In this document: piece by piece, positions 5,291 to 14,424 of the stretch | How the letters are laid out: each line of letters opens with the position of its first letter | How positions within the stretch are numbered: position 1 is the first letter of the stretch | Origin: CAYVQU01 sp964453155 | Lineage (GTDB): Bacteria > Chloroflexota > Anaerolineae > Anaerolineales > UBA11858 | DNA: 15,001 nt | Direction: 5' to 3' | NCBI GenBank assembly: GCA_964453155.1 | Contig: CAYVQU010000131.1 | Span: 1 to 15,001 of the forward strand | Program-made: the position numbers and the translations under genes | The notes under the pieces: model-generated | What the model was told of the DNA's origin: nothing | Databases searched by the model: none | The model's input: the letters and a program-made list of their open reading frames with translations, nothing else

Positions 5291-8200
5291 ATGAAACGGA
5301 AAAAGTTAATCCTAATTGCTGGAATCATAATCCTATTGTCTTCGATTTTTTGCAGTGTATTCCAACCGGAACCCGAAGTTGTGGAAGCCCCGACGGAGGG
5401 CGAAGCCGATGCAATCGATCAGCCCGCAGCCACATTGACTCCGACCACCACCCCAACCCCGGTCCCCACTAATCTGGTGAAGCTCGATGATGATGGCGCC
5501 CCATTGCCACCCCAGGTAATTAATACGACTCCTGCTGGCGGACAAGAAATTGGCGCGAATGGGATCGTTCAGCTTCAGTTTGATCAAGCTATGGAGCAAA
5601 ATGCAACTTCAGCCGCATTTTCTCTCCTGGATCCGGTGGGGGCGGTTGTCACCGGTGATATTACCTGGCCCTCAGCCGATACCCTGATCTTCACCCCTGC
5701 TGAACCCCTCACCCCTGAAATTACATATCAAGCTACCCTTTCTACTGACGCAGCCAGTTCTGAGAACCTCACTATGGCTGATTCATTCACCCTTGATATT
5801 TCTGTAGCCAGCGACCTGATGATCACCCAGGTTTTTCCGGCCGACGGCACGCTGGAGGTTGAGAATAACGCCGTTATTACTGTGATCTTCAATCGTCCGG
5901 TCGTGGCTTTGATGACAGTTGAAGATCAGGCCAACTTACCCCAACCGGTCCAATTTTCACCCGAAATTCCGGGCCAAGGTGAGTGGTTGAACACCTCGGT
6001 GTATGTCTTTCATCCCTCCGAAGCCTTGTTATCGGCGACAACCTACACTGCCCAAGTACCCGCTGGATTGACGGATACGATCGGATCAGAACTGGCTGCG
6101 GCTTACCGTTGGCAGTTTACGTCCGTGGCGCCGACTATTTCCTATTTTGGGATTGATGAACCGATCAGAGTCCATAATCCGGAAGACAATCATGAAAACG
6201 TTCGGCTGGAATCGACCTTCTTTATCAATTTTCGCCAATCAATGGATCAAGCCAGTGTGCAGGAGGCCCTGTCACTTTACAGTTTCGCGGGGGATAATGT
6301 CGCGATTAATTTGGAATGGACGACTGAAACCCAATTGGTCATCTCTCCGACCGAATATTTAGCCTTAAATACCGATTACACGCTTATGCTGGCCCCAAAT
6401 GCCCGAGCCGCGACCGGCGGAACCCTGGCAGAAGGTTTACGGTGGACATTTCGAACCTTGCCATACCCCGCGGTGGAATCCGTTTTTCCTGCGGACGGGA
6501 CCACCCAAGAGCGGTACTCCAGTCGGTTTGGAATTGATTTTAACACTTCCATAAACATGGAAACGTTAGCTGATCGGGTCCATGTTTTTCCCGCAATAGA
6601 TAAGGAGTTGTCCTCCTATTACAACCCCTCCGGTTGGAGGGCAGATTTTTGGGGTTTGGAACCTTCTACCGATTACACTATCCGGATTAGACCTGGGGTG
6701 GAAGATATCTACGGCAATCCGATTACCGAACAATATAAATTTAGTTTCCGCACCGCCGACCGAAATCCAGCCGCCCACCTGGATTTGCCATATGCCCCCG
6801 CAATTTATCGGCGCGGCGGCCCCATGAAGTTTTATCTCAGCTACGTAAATATTGATACCGTAACCGTCAATTTGTATCAACTACCTGCAGACGTATTTGC
6901 TGCTTTTGCCGCCGGAATTCAAACCAATGAACTTTACAGCCGCTGGGATTTTGTCGCTCCCGAAGAGTGGTGGGTCAACGGCTGGCGGCGCACGAATTCG
7001 AAAGATATCAATGACATCTCTCGAGTGAGTGTCAATCTGGAAGATCAGGCCGGTGAACCGCTGGCTCCCGGGTTTTACTTCATGACCCTTAATTCTCCCG
7101 AAATAGAGTTCCCCGGGAATTATCTCGATACCCGCTTAATCGTGGTTTCAGATGCCAATGTAACCTTTAAAAGCACACAAACCGAAGGCCTGGTTTGGGT
7201 AACGGATCTCGATTCAGGTGAACCGCTGACCGATGTTTCCCTGGGAATCTATAACAGTTATTTCCAACTCGTTGGTCAGGGAACGACTAATTCCAATGGG
7301 ATCCTTAAGATAAATTTGCCCATCCCGGAACGATCATATGATATCCGCTATGTGCTGACGGCCGAGGATGAACCGCTGGCTTTTGCTTTGAGTGACTGGG
7401 GCAGCGGAGTGTCTCCGTACGACTTCGGCATTTGGAGTAGTTATTATGTGACCCCCGATCAGCCAGTGGTTTATGTCTACACCGACCGGCCGCTGTATCG
7501 CCCTGGACAGCCGGTATATTTTAAGGGCATCCTGCGTCAAAATGACGATCTGGATTACAGCCTGTTGCCGTGGGAGACGGTAGAAGTCGAAATTCAAAGT
7601 TTTAACGAGACCGTCTACAAAGAAATGCTGCCACTTTCTGATTTTGGCAGTTTTGAAGGTGAATTCACGCTCGATGAGAATGCAGCCTTGGGCTATTATT
7701 CGATTTTGGTGCGAAATCCCCACCTGGAAGATGGTATTGGCGGAGTGGGGCTCAGCGTGGCCGAATATCGCAAACCCGAATTTCAAGTCACTGCCAGCGT
7801 CGATCCGGCCGACGTCCTGACGGGCGATGAGTTTGTCGCTCGGGTGGACACCGAATACTTCTCCGGTGGCAATGTGGCCGGCGCGGAGGTGATCTGGGCC
7901 CTAAATGCTGTGGATTATTCTTTCCGGCCGGAGGGTGAATTGCGACGGTACAGCTTTGCGGACCTCGACCGGGATATCGATTTTTACTACGATTTTTACA
8001 GCCCCAGTTACAGCCAAATCATTGCCGATGGTACCGGACAAACCGATGCGCAGGGCGTCTTTGAAACCACATTGACCGCAGATTTAAGTGATACCAACAG
8101 CTCGCGCAAATTCACCTATGAGTCCCGGGTAATTGACCTCGCTGGCACCTCGGTAACCGATCAAACGGAAATTATCGCCCATCAGGCCGCGGTGTATCCG

Positions 8201-11200
8201 GGTGTTCGGCCGGTTCGTTATGTTGGCAAAGTAGGATCCGAACAGCATTTTGATTTGGTCGTTGTCGATTGGGATGCAGTTGAAATCCCCGGTGCGCAGG
8301 TCGATGTCGATATCGTTGAACGCCGCTGGCATTCGGTCCAAAAACAAGACCCTCAAGGTTTCGTCACCTGGGTATCCGCGGTTGAAGAGATTCCGGTGGC
8401 CAGTTTTACCGCGGTGGAGATGAACGCCCAAGGTAAGGCCACGGTCAGTTTTGTCCCCGAAAATGGGGGAGTCTATAAAGCCAAGGTTACTGCGAAAGAT
8501 GAATTTGAAAATGAGGCCCAAGCCGGAGCTTATATGTGGGTTTCGGGGAGTGATTATGTCGCCTGGCGTCAGACGGATGATCGGCGGATCGAGTTGGTTA
8601 TTGATAAAGATGAATACCAACCGGGTGAAGTTGCCGAGATATTAATTGCCTCGCCTTTCCAGGGAGAAAATTATGCCCTGGTGACTGTTGAGCGGGGCCA
8701 AGTTCGTTCAGCCGAAGTCATTCGCCTGCAGAGTAATAGTGCTGTGTACCGTCTGCCGATCAGGGCTGACATGACACCTAATATCTATGTTTCAGTTTTG
8801 GTCATCCAAGGGGCTGACCAGGGTGGTAAACCGGATTTCCGGATGGGAATGGTCGAGTTGGATGTCAACCCGATCGAAAAAAATATCCAGGTTGATATCA
8901 CCCCCGACAAAACTCAAGCTGGCCCGGGCGAGCAGGTCACCTATGCGATCCGTACCACCGATCATGCTGGCCAGCCGGTCTCGGCTGAAGTTTCTTTGGC
9001 ACTGGCCGATTTAGCCACCCTGACGTTGAGCGACCCCAATTCGGTCCCCATTTTAGATTACTTTTATTCGCAGCGCTCGCTCAGTGTTCGGACCGCAGTA
9101 CCGATTGTTTTGAATATCGAACACTATATTTCTACCCTCGAGGATCGCCTCACGGAAGGCGAAGGGATGGGGAGCGGCGGTGGCAAAGGCGCGGATGATT
9201 TTGGGGTCTTCGCGGTGCGCGGCGATTTTCGAGATACAGCATATTGGGAGGCGCAGGTCGTCACCGATCAAAATGGTGAGGCTGAAGTTACGGTTACCCT
9301 CCCTGATAACCTGACGACCTGGCGCTTGGATGCCCGCGCAGTGACTCCTGAGACTTTAGTGGGCGATGCTGAAAATGATCTGCGTAGTACCAAGCCGCTC
9401 TTGATCCGTCCGCAAACCCCTCGTTTCTTCGTCATTGATGATCAATCCGTCTTGGGGGCCGCGGTCCATAATAATACTGCTGAATATCTGAGCGTCACTG
9501 TCGATCTCAAAGCCGAAGGCCTGACTTTACAATCTCCCGCTTCCCAGGTTGTGGAGATTGCGGCCGGTGCTCAAGTGTATATCACCTGGGATGTTGTGGT
9601 TAATTCAGATGTTGAGCGGGTCGATTTAGTATTCACCGCGCAAGGTGGCGCTTTTTCCGATGCCACCAAACCAACGATGGGAACTTTGGAAGATCAAGGT
9701 ATCCCTGTTTACAAATATGAAGCCCCTGAAACTGTTGGGACCGCCGGAATGTTGTTAGCGGCTGGTTCCCGCACGGAAGGTGTCTATCTCCCCGAAGAAT
9801 GGCAGGTAACCCGCGGCGAATTGAGGGTGGCTGTGGCTCCCTCTCTGGCCGCAAGTATGGCAACGGGATTAGATTTTCTCAAGCATTACCCGTACGAATG
9901 CACTGAACAAACAATTTCGCGCTTTTTGCCCAATGTCTTGACGACCCAGGCACTGCAGGCCGCGGGCATCGTGGATTTCGAATTATCCCAAAACCTGAAA
10001 GAACAGGTCAACATCGCCCTGCAGCGCTTGTATAATCAGCAGCACCCCGATGGCGGCTGGGGATGGTGGGGTGACAGCGAATATAGCGATCCGTTGACCA
10101 GTGCCTATGTTGTCTTGGGGCTGGTTGAGGCCCAAAATGCAGGGTATCAAGTCAGTGCTGAACCTTTAGCGCGTGGGATCAGTTACCTCAAGTTCAACCT
10201 CAAAACGCTGGGTGAATTGGATCAGCAGTACTTGCTGAATCGGCAGGCTTTTCTCCTGTATGTCCTGGCCCGGGCGGATGATCCCCAAGTCAGCCAGACG
10301 GTGGCCGCCTATGATAATCGCCAGGCCTTGAGCCTGTATGCCCGCGCCTTTCTGGCGGAAGCTTTGTGGCGAATTGACCCGGCTGATCCCCGGTTGGACA
10401 CCCTCCGCTCAGACTTTTACAATGCTGCGGTGCTATCCGCCACAGGAACCCATTGGGAAGAAGATTGGCGCGATTATTGGAATTGGAACACCGATACCCG
10501 CACCACCGCGATCATATTAGCTACGATGTTACAGATTGACCCCGATAACGAATTGAATGCCAATGCGGTTCGCTGGCTGATGAGTAATCGTACTGCGGGT
10601 TATTGGCGGACAACGCAAGAAACTGCCTGGTCACTCATGACTTTGACCCGCTGGGTTGAATTAACAGGTGAATTAAATGCCGATTATGATTGGGCGGTGG
10701 GCTTGAATGGTACTCGGTTAGGCGATGGTTCGGCTACGGGGGATAACCTCACGATGATCCATACGTTGGAGGCCGAAATAACGGATTTATTCATGGACGA
10801 GGTCAATCGCCTCACTGTGGCTCGTGATGATGGTCCTGGCGCCATGTATTACACTGCCCATCTTGAAGTTTACTTGCCGGTTGATCAAATTCAACCCTTA
10901 GAGCGCGGCATAATCATTACTCGGGAGTACTTTAACCCTAGTGCCTCAGAAAATGATGGATCAGTTACGCAAGCCGAACAAGGTGATTTGTTGTTAGCCC
11001 GATTAACGCTGGTAGTTCCCAAGGCTTTGCACTATGTGGTCATTGATGACCCGCTGCCCGCGGGATTAGAGGCCGTTGACCAATCCCTGGAAACCAATCC
11101 AAACATCACTGCCCCCACCCGTTACGATTATGAAACGCTGTGGCAAGGCGGCTGGGGTTGGTGGTATTTTGATCACGTTGAATTACGAGATGAACGCGTG

Positions 11201-11365
11201 GTTATCTCGGCCGACTATCTCCCCGCCGGAACCTATGTCTACACCTACATTGTGCGGGCCAGCACGCCGGGAACCTACCATGTCATCCCGCCGACCGCCC
11301 AGGAATTCTATTTCCCTGAAGTTTATGGACGGGGCGCTGGCAGTCAATTTATTGTCAAAAAGTAA
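5291..11365 (+). CDS. Bacterial alpha-2-macroglobulin family protein with intact thioester
   Basis: A secreted or membrane-anchored protein of 2024 residues, longer than most bacterial relatives (about 1500-1900). Domains in order: signal segment (1-22, MKRKK then a hydrophobic run ending in C21); Pro/Thr-rich linker (about 30-62); four Ig-like Big_5/macroglobulin-like repeats (about 75-170, 178-278, 282-390, 394-490), two of them starting with FPADGT; further MG domains; MG2 with TDRPLYRPGQ (731-740); bait-type region ending in a glycine-rich stretch (about 1290-1300); the A2M domain with FRDTAYW (1313-1319) and LPDNLTTWR; the thioester CTEQ (1537-1540); the helical thioester domain with GGWGWW (1588-1593); and a receptor-binding-like end with FDHVELRD (from 1960). 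The CxEQ Cys-Gln pair forms the thioester that covalently traps attacking proteases. C21 may be lipidated, although S-I-F-C is a poor lipobox. A 123-aa gene follows, then a convergent PBP1C gene. Family membership is very secure. Confidence 0.96.
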   Translation: MKRKKLILIAGIIILLSSIFCSVFQPEPEVVEAPTEGEADAIDQPAATLTPTTTPTPVPTNLVKLDDDGAPLPPQVINTTPAGGQEIGANGIVQLQFDQAMEQNATSAAFSLLDPVGAVVTGDITWPSADTLIFTPAEPLTPEITYQATLSTDAASSENLTMADSFTLDISVASDLMITQVFPADGTLEVENNAVITVIFNRPVVALMTVEDQANLPQPVQFSPEIPGQGEWLNTSVYVFHPSEALLSATTYTAQVPAGLTDTIGSELAAAYRWQFTSVAPTISYFGIDEPIRVHNPEDNHENVRLESTFFINFRQSMDQASVQEALSLYSFAGDNVAINLEWTTETQLVISPTEYLALNTDYTLMLAPNARAATGGTLAEGLRWTFRTLPYPAVESVFPADGTTQERYSSRFGIDFNTSINMETLADRVHVFPAIDKELSSYYNPSGWRADFWGLEPSTDYTIRIRPGVEDIYGNPITEQYKFSFRTADRNPAAHLDLPYAPAIYRRGGPMKFYLSYVNIDTVTVNLYQLPADVFAAFAAGIQTNELYSRWDFVAPEEWWVNGWRRTNSKDINDISRVSVNLEDQAGEPLAPGFYFMTLNSPEIEFPGNYLDTRLIVVSDANVTFKSTQTEGLVWVTDLDSGEPLTDVSLGIYNSYFQLVGQGTTNSNGILKINLPIPERSYDIRYVLTAEDEPLAFALSDWGSGVSPYDFGIWSSYYVTPDQPVVYVYTDRPLYRPGQPVYFKGILRQNDDLDYSLLPWETVEVEIQSFNETVYKEMLPLSDFGSFEGEFTLDENAALGYYSILVRNPHLEDGIGGVGLSVAEYRKPEFQVTASVDPADVLTGDEFVARVDTEYFSGGNVAGAEVIWALNAVDYSFRPEGELRRYSFADLDRDIDFYYDFYSPSYSQIIADGTGQTDAQGVFETTLTADLSDTNSSRKFTYESRVIDLAGTSVTDQTEIIAHQAAVYPGVRPVRYVGKVGSEQHFDLVVVDWDAVEIPGAQVDVDIVERRWHSVQKQDPQGFVTWVSAVEEIPVASFTAVEMNAQGKATVSFVPENGGVYKAKVTAKDEFENEAQAGAYMWVSGSDYVAWRQTDDRRIELVIDKDEYQPGEVAEILIASPFQGENYALVTVERGQVRSAEVIRLQSNSAVYRLPIRADMTPNIYVSVLVIQGADQGGKPDFRMGMVELDVNPIEKNIQVDITPDKTQAGPGEQVTYAIRTTDHAGQPVSAEVSLALADLATLTLSDPNSVPILDYFYSQRSLSVRTAVPIVLNIEHYISTLEDRLTEGEGMGSGGGKGADDFGVFAVRGDFRDTAYWEAQVVTDQNGEAEVTVTLPDNLTTWRLDARAVTPETLVGDAENDLRSTKPLLIRPQTPRFFVIDDQSVLGAAVHNNTAEYLSVTVDLKAEGLTLQSPASQVVEIAAGAQVYITWDVVVNSDVERVDLVFTAQGGAFSDATKPTMGTLEDQGIPVYKYEAPETVGTAGMLLAAGSRTEGVYLPEEWQVTRGELRVAVAPSLAASMATGLDFLKHYPYECTEQTISRFLPNVLTTQALQAAGIVDFELSQNLKEQVNIALQRLYNQQHPDGGWGWWGDSEYSDPLTSAYVVLGLVEAQNAGYQVSAEPLARGISYLKFNLKTLGELDQQYLLNRQAFLLYVLARADDPQVSQTVAAYDNRQALSLYARAFLAEALWRIDPADPRLDTLRSDFYNAAVLSATGTHWEEDWRDYWNWNTDTRTTAIILATMLQIDPDNELNANAVRWLMSNRTAGYWRTTQETAWSLMTLTRWVELTGELNADYDWAVGLNGTRLGDGSATGDNLTMIHTLEAEITDLFMDEVNRLTVARDDGPGAMYYTAHLEVYLPVDQIQPLERGIIITREYFNPSASENDGSVTQAEQGDLLLARLTLVVPKALHYVVIDDPLPAGLEAVDQSLETNPNITAPTRYDYETLWQGGWGWWYFDHVELRDERVVISADYLPAGTYVYTYIVRASTPGTYHVIPPTAQEFYFPEVYGRGAGSQFIVKK

Positions 11366-11439
11366 CTACTCAGGTCAAGCACCCTGCCGTCAGGTAGTCG
11401 AAGGGTAGCTGATTTGTTGCGTCAAAAAGTGAGGTAGAA

Positions 11440-11811
11440 ATGACCCGTAGTCAAGGTTTAGCCCGTTATCTTCAAAATGAACCCAAAGAAGTCTTAGGTT
11501 ATAAGTTCGTTCATATTTGGTCAACCGATGACGAGACCCGGATTAAAGCTACCGATCCCAAAATTATTGCTAGTTTGCTCCAGGCGATAAAACAAACCTA
11601 TCCCGCGTGTGAATTTGATACCAAAACAGATTTGACCGAGCAAATTCATTTCGCTAGTATAACCGAACTCGAACCTCTAGAGCGACACCACCAAATTGGG
11701 TGGTGGATGTTTAAGATTTTGTGTCAGCGTGGGTGGGAACCTATGGAGGTCACTAAACGAGACTTCAAATTGAAGTTCTGTCAAGTGACCGAAAGGCCAT
11801 ATCAGGAGTGA
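11440..11811 (+). CDS. Unrecognised small protein between macroglobulin and PBP1C genes
   Basis: Encodes 123 residues with no signal peptide or membrane segment, so probably cytosolic. I recognise no family. It is mixed alpha/beta in character, with a WSTDDETRIKATDPK stretch (27-41), three cysteines, and a tryptophan-rich block GWWMFKILCQRGWEP (86-100) that looks like the most conserved part. The ATG has a good GAGGT ribosome-binding site 4 nt upstream. It starts 74 nt after the macroglobulin stop codon with no terminator between, so the two are probably cotranscribed, and it ends at the shared bidirectional terminator. That placement makes it a candidate accessory gene of the macroglobulin-PBP1C pair, but it could equally be an unrelated passenger. 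It is a real gene on the evidence of its start signal, terminator and composition; the function is unknown. Confidence 0.75.
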   Translation: MTRSQGLARYLQNEPKEVLGYKFVHIWSTDDETRIKATDPKIIASLLQAIKQTYPACEFDTKTDLTEQIHFASITELEPLERHHQIGWWMFKILCQRGWEPMEVTKRDFKLKFCQVTERPYQE

Positions 11812-11854
11812 AAAAGGGTGATCTTGGAGGTGCTCTTAGAAGAGCACCCTTTTC
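11812..11854. terminator. Bidirectional intrinsic terminator between convergent genes
   Basis: Two nested hairpins are possible. AAAAGGGTG (11812-11820) pairs with CACCCTTTT (11845-11853), providing A and T runs on both sides and so acting in both directions. Inside, GGTGCTCT (11829-11836) pairs with AGAGCACC (11841-11848) around a TAGA loop and is followed by CTTTTCT on the plus strand. They share bases, so only one can form fully. The site begins 1 nt after the stop of the 123-aa gene and ends 6 nt before the stop of the PBP1C gene. Confidence 0.85.
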
Positions 11855-11859
11855 TATCT

Positions 11860-14361
11860 TTACGGTTCAAGGTCTTCAACGACTTCAAAGTTTACGACTG
11901 GACTTTTTATAGGTTCCCCTGTTATGGTGGTCCCTTCCGCCCAAACCAAATGGTCTCCTTCTTGGAGGGGCCACCACAATAAATAGGGTGGATGATCAAA
12001 ACTGGCTTGAAGTTCATCATCGAGCCAGATTCCAATGGTATTCATGGGGGTTGCGGCGGCGGCTTCAATCGTTAGTTTTTGCTGGGTCGACTCTAAATTT
12101 GAATCCCGCCGGTAGACATTATTCAACCCTGGTGAAATGATCTGTAAGGGATAACTTTCCCAAGTATTTTCAGCGGATTCATGTTGAAGATCGGTGGTGA
12201 GAATATATCCTTGGGCCCGGGCCCAAGGATGAGCTTCAGGGGGGAAATTGACGGCGATCACCCGGCGGCGGTCATTATTCGGCGTATTGTCTCCAGCTAA
12301 AAATCCGGTGCGATCATCGATCCATACTTGCTGAAAAATTTGGTCCTTTTGGGTTGGCGCGGTTCCTGCGATGAACCATTCCCCGCGCGTATAAGGGCAG
12401 CTTGAGGTGGGCAATTGTCCCGAAAGGGTGCAAACCTCTTCATACTCAAATCCATCTGGCTGGACGAACCAGTTTTCAGGCGTTCCCGTCAGGGCCGTGC
12501 GGATGAATTGATGCCAGATTGGTGTGGCCCCACTAAGACCATCTACCCCCCGCATCGGTTCATGATTGGCGTTCCCAACCCACACGCCAACCACCAAGTC
12601 TGGGGTGTAACCAATCGTCCAGTTATCATGATAATTTGTCGTCGTACCGGTTTTGACGGCCGCGGGGCGGTCAATTTGGAGGGCTGAATTAGGACTAAAA
12701 CCAATCGACCGAGCCGCATTATCATTGAGGATATCGGAGATTAACCAGGCTACTTGGGGGGTGATAACCTGCGCTCTGGCCGGGTTTTCAGGTTCGTAAA
12801 TCACCTCGCCAGCGACGGTGCTGATCGCCAATATGGCTGTCGGCGTGACGGCTTGTCCCAGCGTTGCAAAAGCAGCATAAGCCGCGGTCAATTCCAGTAA
12901 GCGGACCTCGCCGCCACCCAGGGATAAAGACAAATCATAGTCCAGCGGATTCCCAAAAGATGAAATGCCCAACGTCGTGGCAAAATCGAATAAATCAGCC
13001 AACCCCACAAAATCCAAAGCTTTCACGGCCGGAATATTGAGTGAGGAGGCCAGGGCCTGACGGGCAGATACCGGGCCGTGTTCGAGATTGTCGTAATTTG
13101 CCGGGGTATAGGCTTCACCCTCATGAGTTGTGAAAGTTGTGCGGACGTCCATGATCATGGTGGCGGCTGTCCAGGGATTGGTCCGATCAGGATCAAAGGC
13201 GGCCGCGTAAACTAGTGGCTTGAGGGCCGAACCTGGTTGTCGGGGGCTCAAGGCCATATTGATGGCGCCCGCATTGAGGGTGTCAAAATAATCGGGGCTG
13301 CCAATCATTGCTAATATTTCTCCGGTGTCAGGATCCAACGCAACTAGGGCCGCATTATTCACGTTATGCCCTCCTGGTACATTGTGGCCTGGGGAGTTCG
13401 GAGTGGTCGCCGCCAGAGCTTCCATTTGACGGGTCACGGCGTTTTCAGCCAGATGTTGCCAATCCAAATCCAGGCTGGTTTTGATGATCAGGCTGGTCGT
13501 GGGGGGGATTGGCTGAGTAGTCAATATTTTATCCAACTGGGTGCTGATCCACATCACAAAATGGGGGGCATTAATTGGATATGGCTGGGAGGCGAACACC
13601 AAGGGCTCGCGCCGCGCAAGTTCAAATTGGGCGGGGGAGATTAGTTCCTGGTTGTGCATGATTTCCAGGACAATCTTTTGGCGATTTTGGGCGGCTTGTG
13701 GATCGATGAGCGGGTTGTACAGGGCTGGTGCTTGGGGAATCCCGGCAATTAAGGCGGCCTCCGCCAACCCAAGTTCGGCTGCGGATTTTCCAAAATAAGT
13801 TTGGGCCGCGGCTTCGACCCCATAGCTCAAACCCCCATAATTCATCTGGTTTAAATATAGGGCCAGAATTTCATCTTTGGAATATTTCCTGGTCAGTCGG
13901 TAGGCCAACCAGACTTCTCTCAACTTACGCCGCAACGAGCGTTCGAATTGCTCTTCCGAGCTTAGTATTAAATTGCGAGCTACTTGCTGCGTGATCGTGC
14001 TGCCCCCCGCCAGGGTTTCCTGCCCTTTGAGGTTGATCCAGGCCGATCGTAGCACCCCGGCAAAATCAACCCCGGGATTGGTGTAAAAATTGCGGTCTTC
14101 AGTCGCAATCGTGGCCAGTTTTAGACTTTCTGGGATGGCCTCCAGCGAGACGGGCGTATGGCGGCCGCTGGCATCAGGTTGTAATTCATATAAAATTCGC
14201 CCATGACGATCGGTGATCCGTATACTGGGGGTGGCAAGATTATTTGGGAGGTTAGCCAGATCAGGAAGATCCCAAAATAGCCAGAGTAAAAGTCCCAAGC
14301 CACTGACCAGGAAACTGAAACTTAAGAACCAGATTGCCTTTGAAAACTTAGGTTTTTCCAT
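11860..14361 (-). CDS. pbpC: Penicillin-binding protein 1C: bifunctional transglycosylase/transpeptidase
   Basis: An 833-residue class A penicillin-binding protein that polymerises lipid II and cross-links the peptides outside the membrane. Order: short cytoplasmic start, one membrane anchor (10-30), GT51 transglycosylase (about 45-235) with catalytic E88 in ATEDRNFYTNPG and GGSTITQQ (119-126); transpeptidase (about 330-600) with S378-A-L-K381, S440-L-N442 and K570-T-G; then a C-terminal BiPBP_C-type domain (about 738-826), which marks the PBP1C subgroup. All transpeptidase active-site motifs are intact. In the first GT51 motif the usual His (EDxxFxxHxG) is N95. C644 and C655 lie in the extracellular region after the transpeptidase domain and could form a disulfide. 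The start ATG has no Shine-Dalgarno sequence, and a -10-like TATACT lies only 7 nt upstream. The gene is convergent with the macroglobulin unit, a partner it is known to accompany in other bacteria. Confidence 0.94.
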   Translation of the reverse strand: MEKPKFSKAIWFLSFSFLVSGLGLLLWLFWDLPDLANLPNNLATPSIRITDRHGRILYELQPDASGRHTPVSLEAIPESLKLATIATEDRNFYTNPGVDFAGVLRSAWINLKGQETLAGGSTITQQVARNLILSSEEQFERSLRRKLREVWLAYRLTRKYSKDEILALYLNQMNYGGLSYGVEAAAQTYFGKSAAELGLAEAALIAGIPQAPALYNPLIDPQAAQNRQKIVLEIMHNQELISPAQFELARREPLVFASQPYPINAPHFVMWISTQLDKILTTQPIPPTTSLIIKTSLDLDWQHLAENAVTRQMEALAATTPNSPGHNVPGGHNVNNAALVALDPDTGEILAMIGSPDYFDTLNAGAINMALSPRQPGSALKPLVYAAAFDPDRTNPWTAATMIMDVRTTFTTHEGEAYTPANYDNLEHGPVSARQALASSLNIPAVKALDFVGLADLFDFATTLGISSFGNPLDYDLSLSLGGGEVRLLELTAAYAAFATLGQAVTPTAILAISTVAGEVIYEPENPARAQVITPQVAWLISDILNDNAARSIGFSPNSALQIDRPAAVKTGTTTNYHDNWTIGYTPDLVVGVWVGNANHEPMRGVDGLSGATPIWHQFIRTALTGTPENWFVQPDGFEYEEVCTLSGQLPTSSCPYTRGEWFIAGTAPTQKDQIFQQVWIDDRTGFLAGDNTPNNDRRRVIAVNFPPEAHPWARAQGYILTTDLQHESAENTWESYPLQIISPGLNNVYRRDSNLESTQQKLTIEAAAATPMNTIGIWLDDELQASFDHPPYLLWWPLQEGDHLVWAEGTTITGEPIKSPVVNFEVVEDLEP

Positions 14362-14368
14362 GGAACTA

Positions 14369-14374
14369 AGTATA
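14369..14374 (-). promoter_or_regulatory. Possible -10 element of the PBP1C gene
   Basis: TATACT (5 of 6 to consensus) on the minus strand lies 7 nt before the ATG at 14361, implying a leaderless message. The nearest -35-like TTGTCT (14394-14389) is only 14 bp upstream, too close for a standard promoter, and it overlaps the tail of the preceding terminator, so the call is weak. Confidence 0.3.
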
Positions 14375-14384
14375 GTTCAAATTA

Positions 14385-14424
14385 TTAAAGACAAGGAGTG
14401 CGGTCCTCCCAGGAACCGCACTCC
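14385..14424 (-). terminator. Intrinsic terminator of the upstream minus-strand gene
   Basis: GGAGTGCGGT (14395-14404) and ACCGCACTCC (14415-14424) form a perfect 10-bp GC-rich stem with a 10-nt loop that has internal CCT/AGG pairing. On the minus strand it is followed by TTGTCTTT, a T-rich tail. It separates the partial gene ending at 14539 from the PBP1C gene, so the latter has its own promoter. The rest of the 177-bp spacer (14362-14538) shows nothing else I can name. Confidence 0.8.

Noticed and set aside
8084..8620. 178-codon minus-strand open frame inside the macroglobulin gene
   Set aside because: The opposite strand codes for conserved macroglobulin domains; the frame is a by-product of their codon use.
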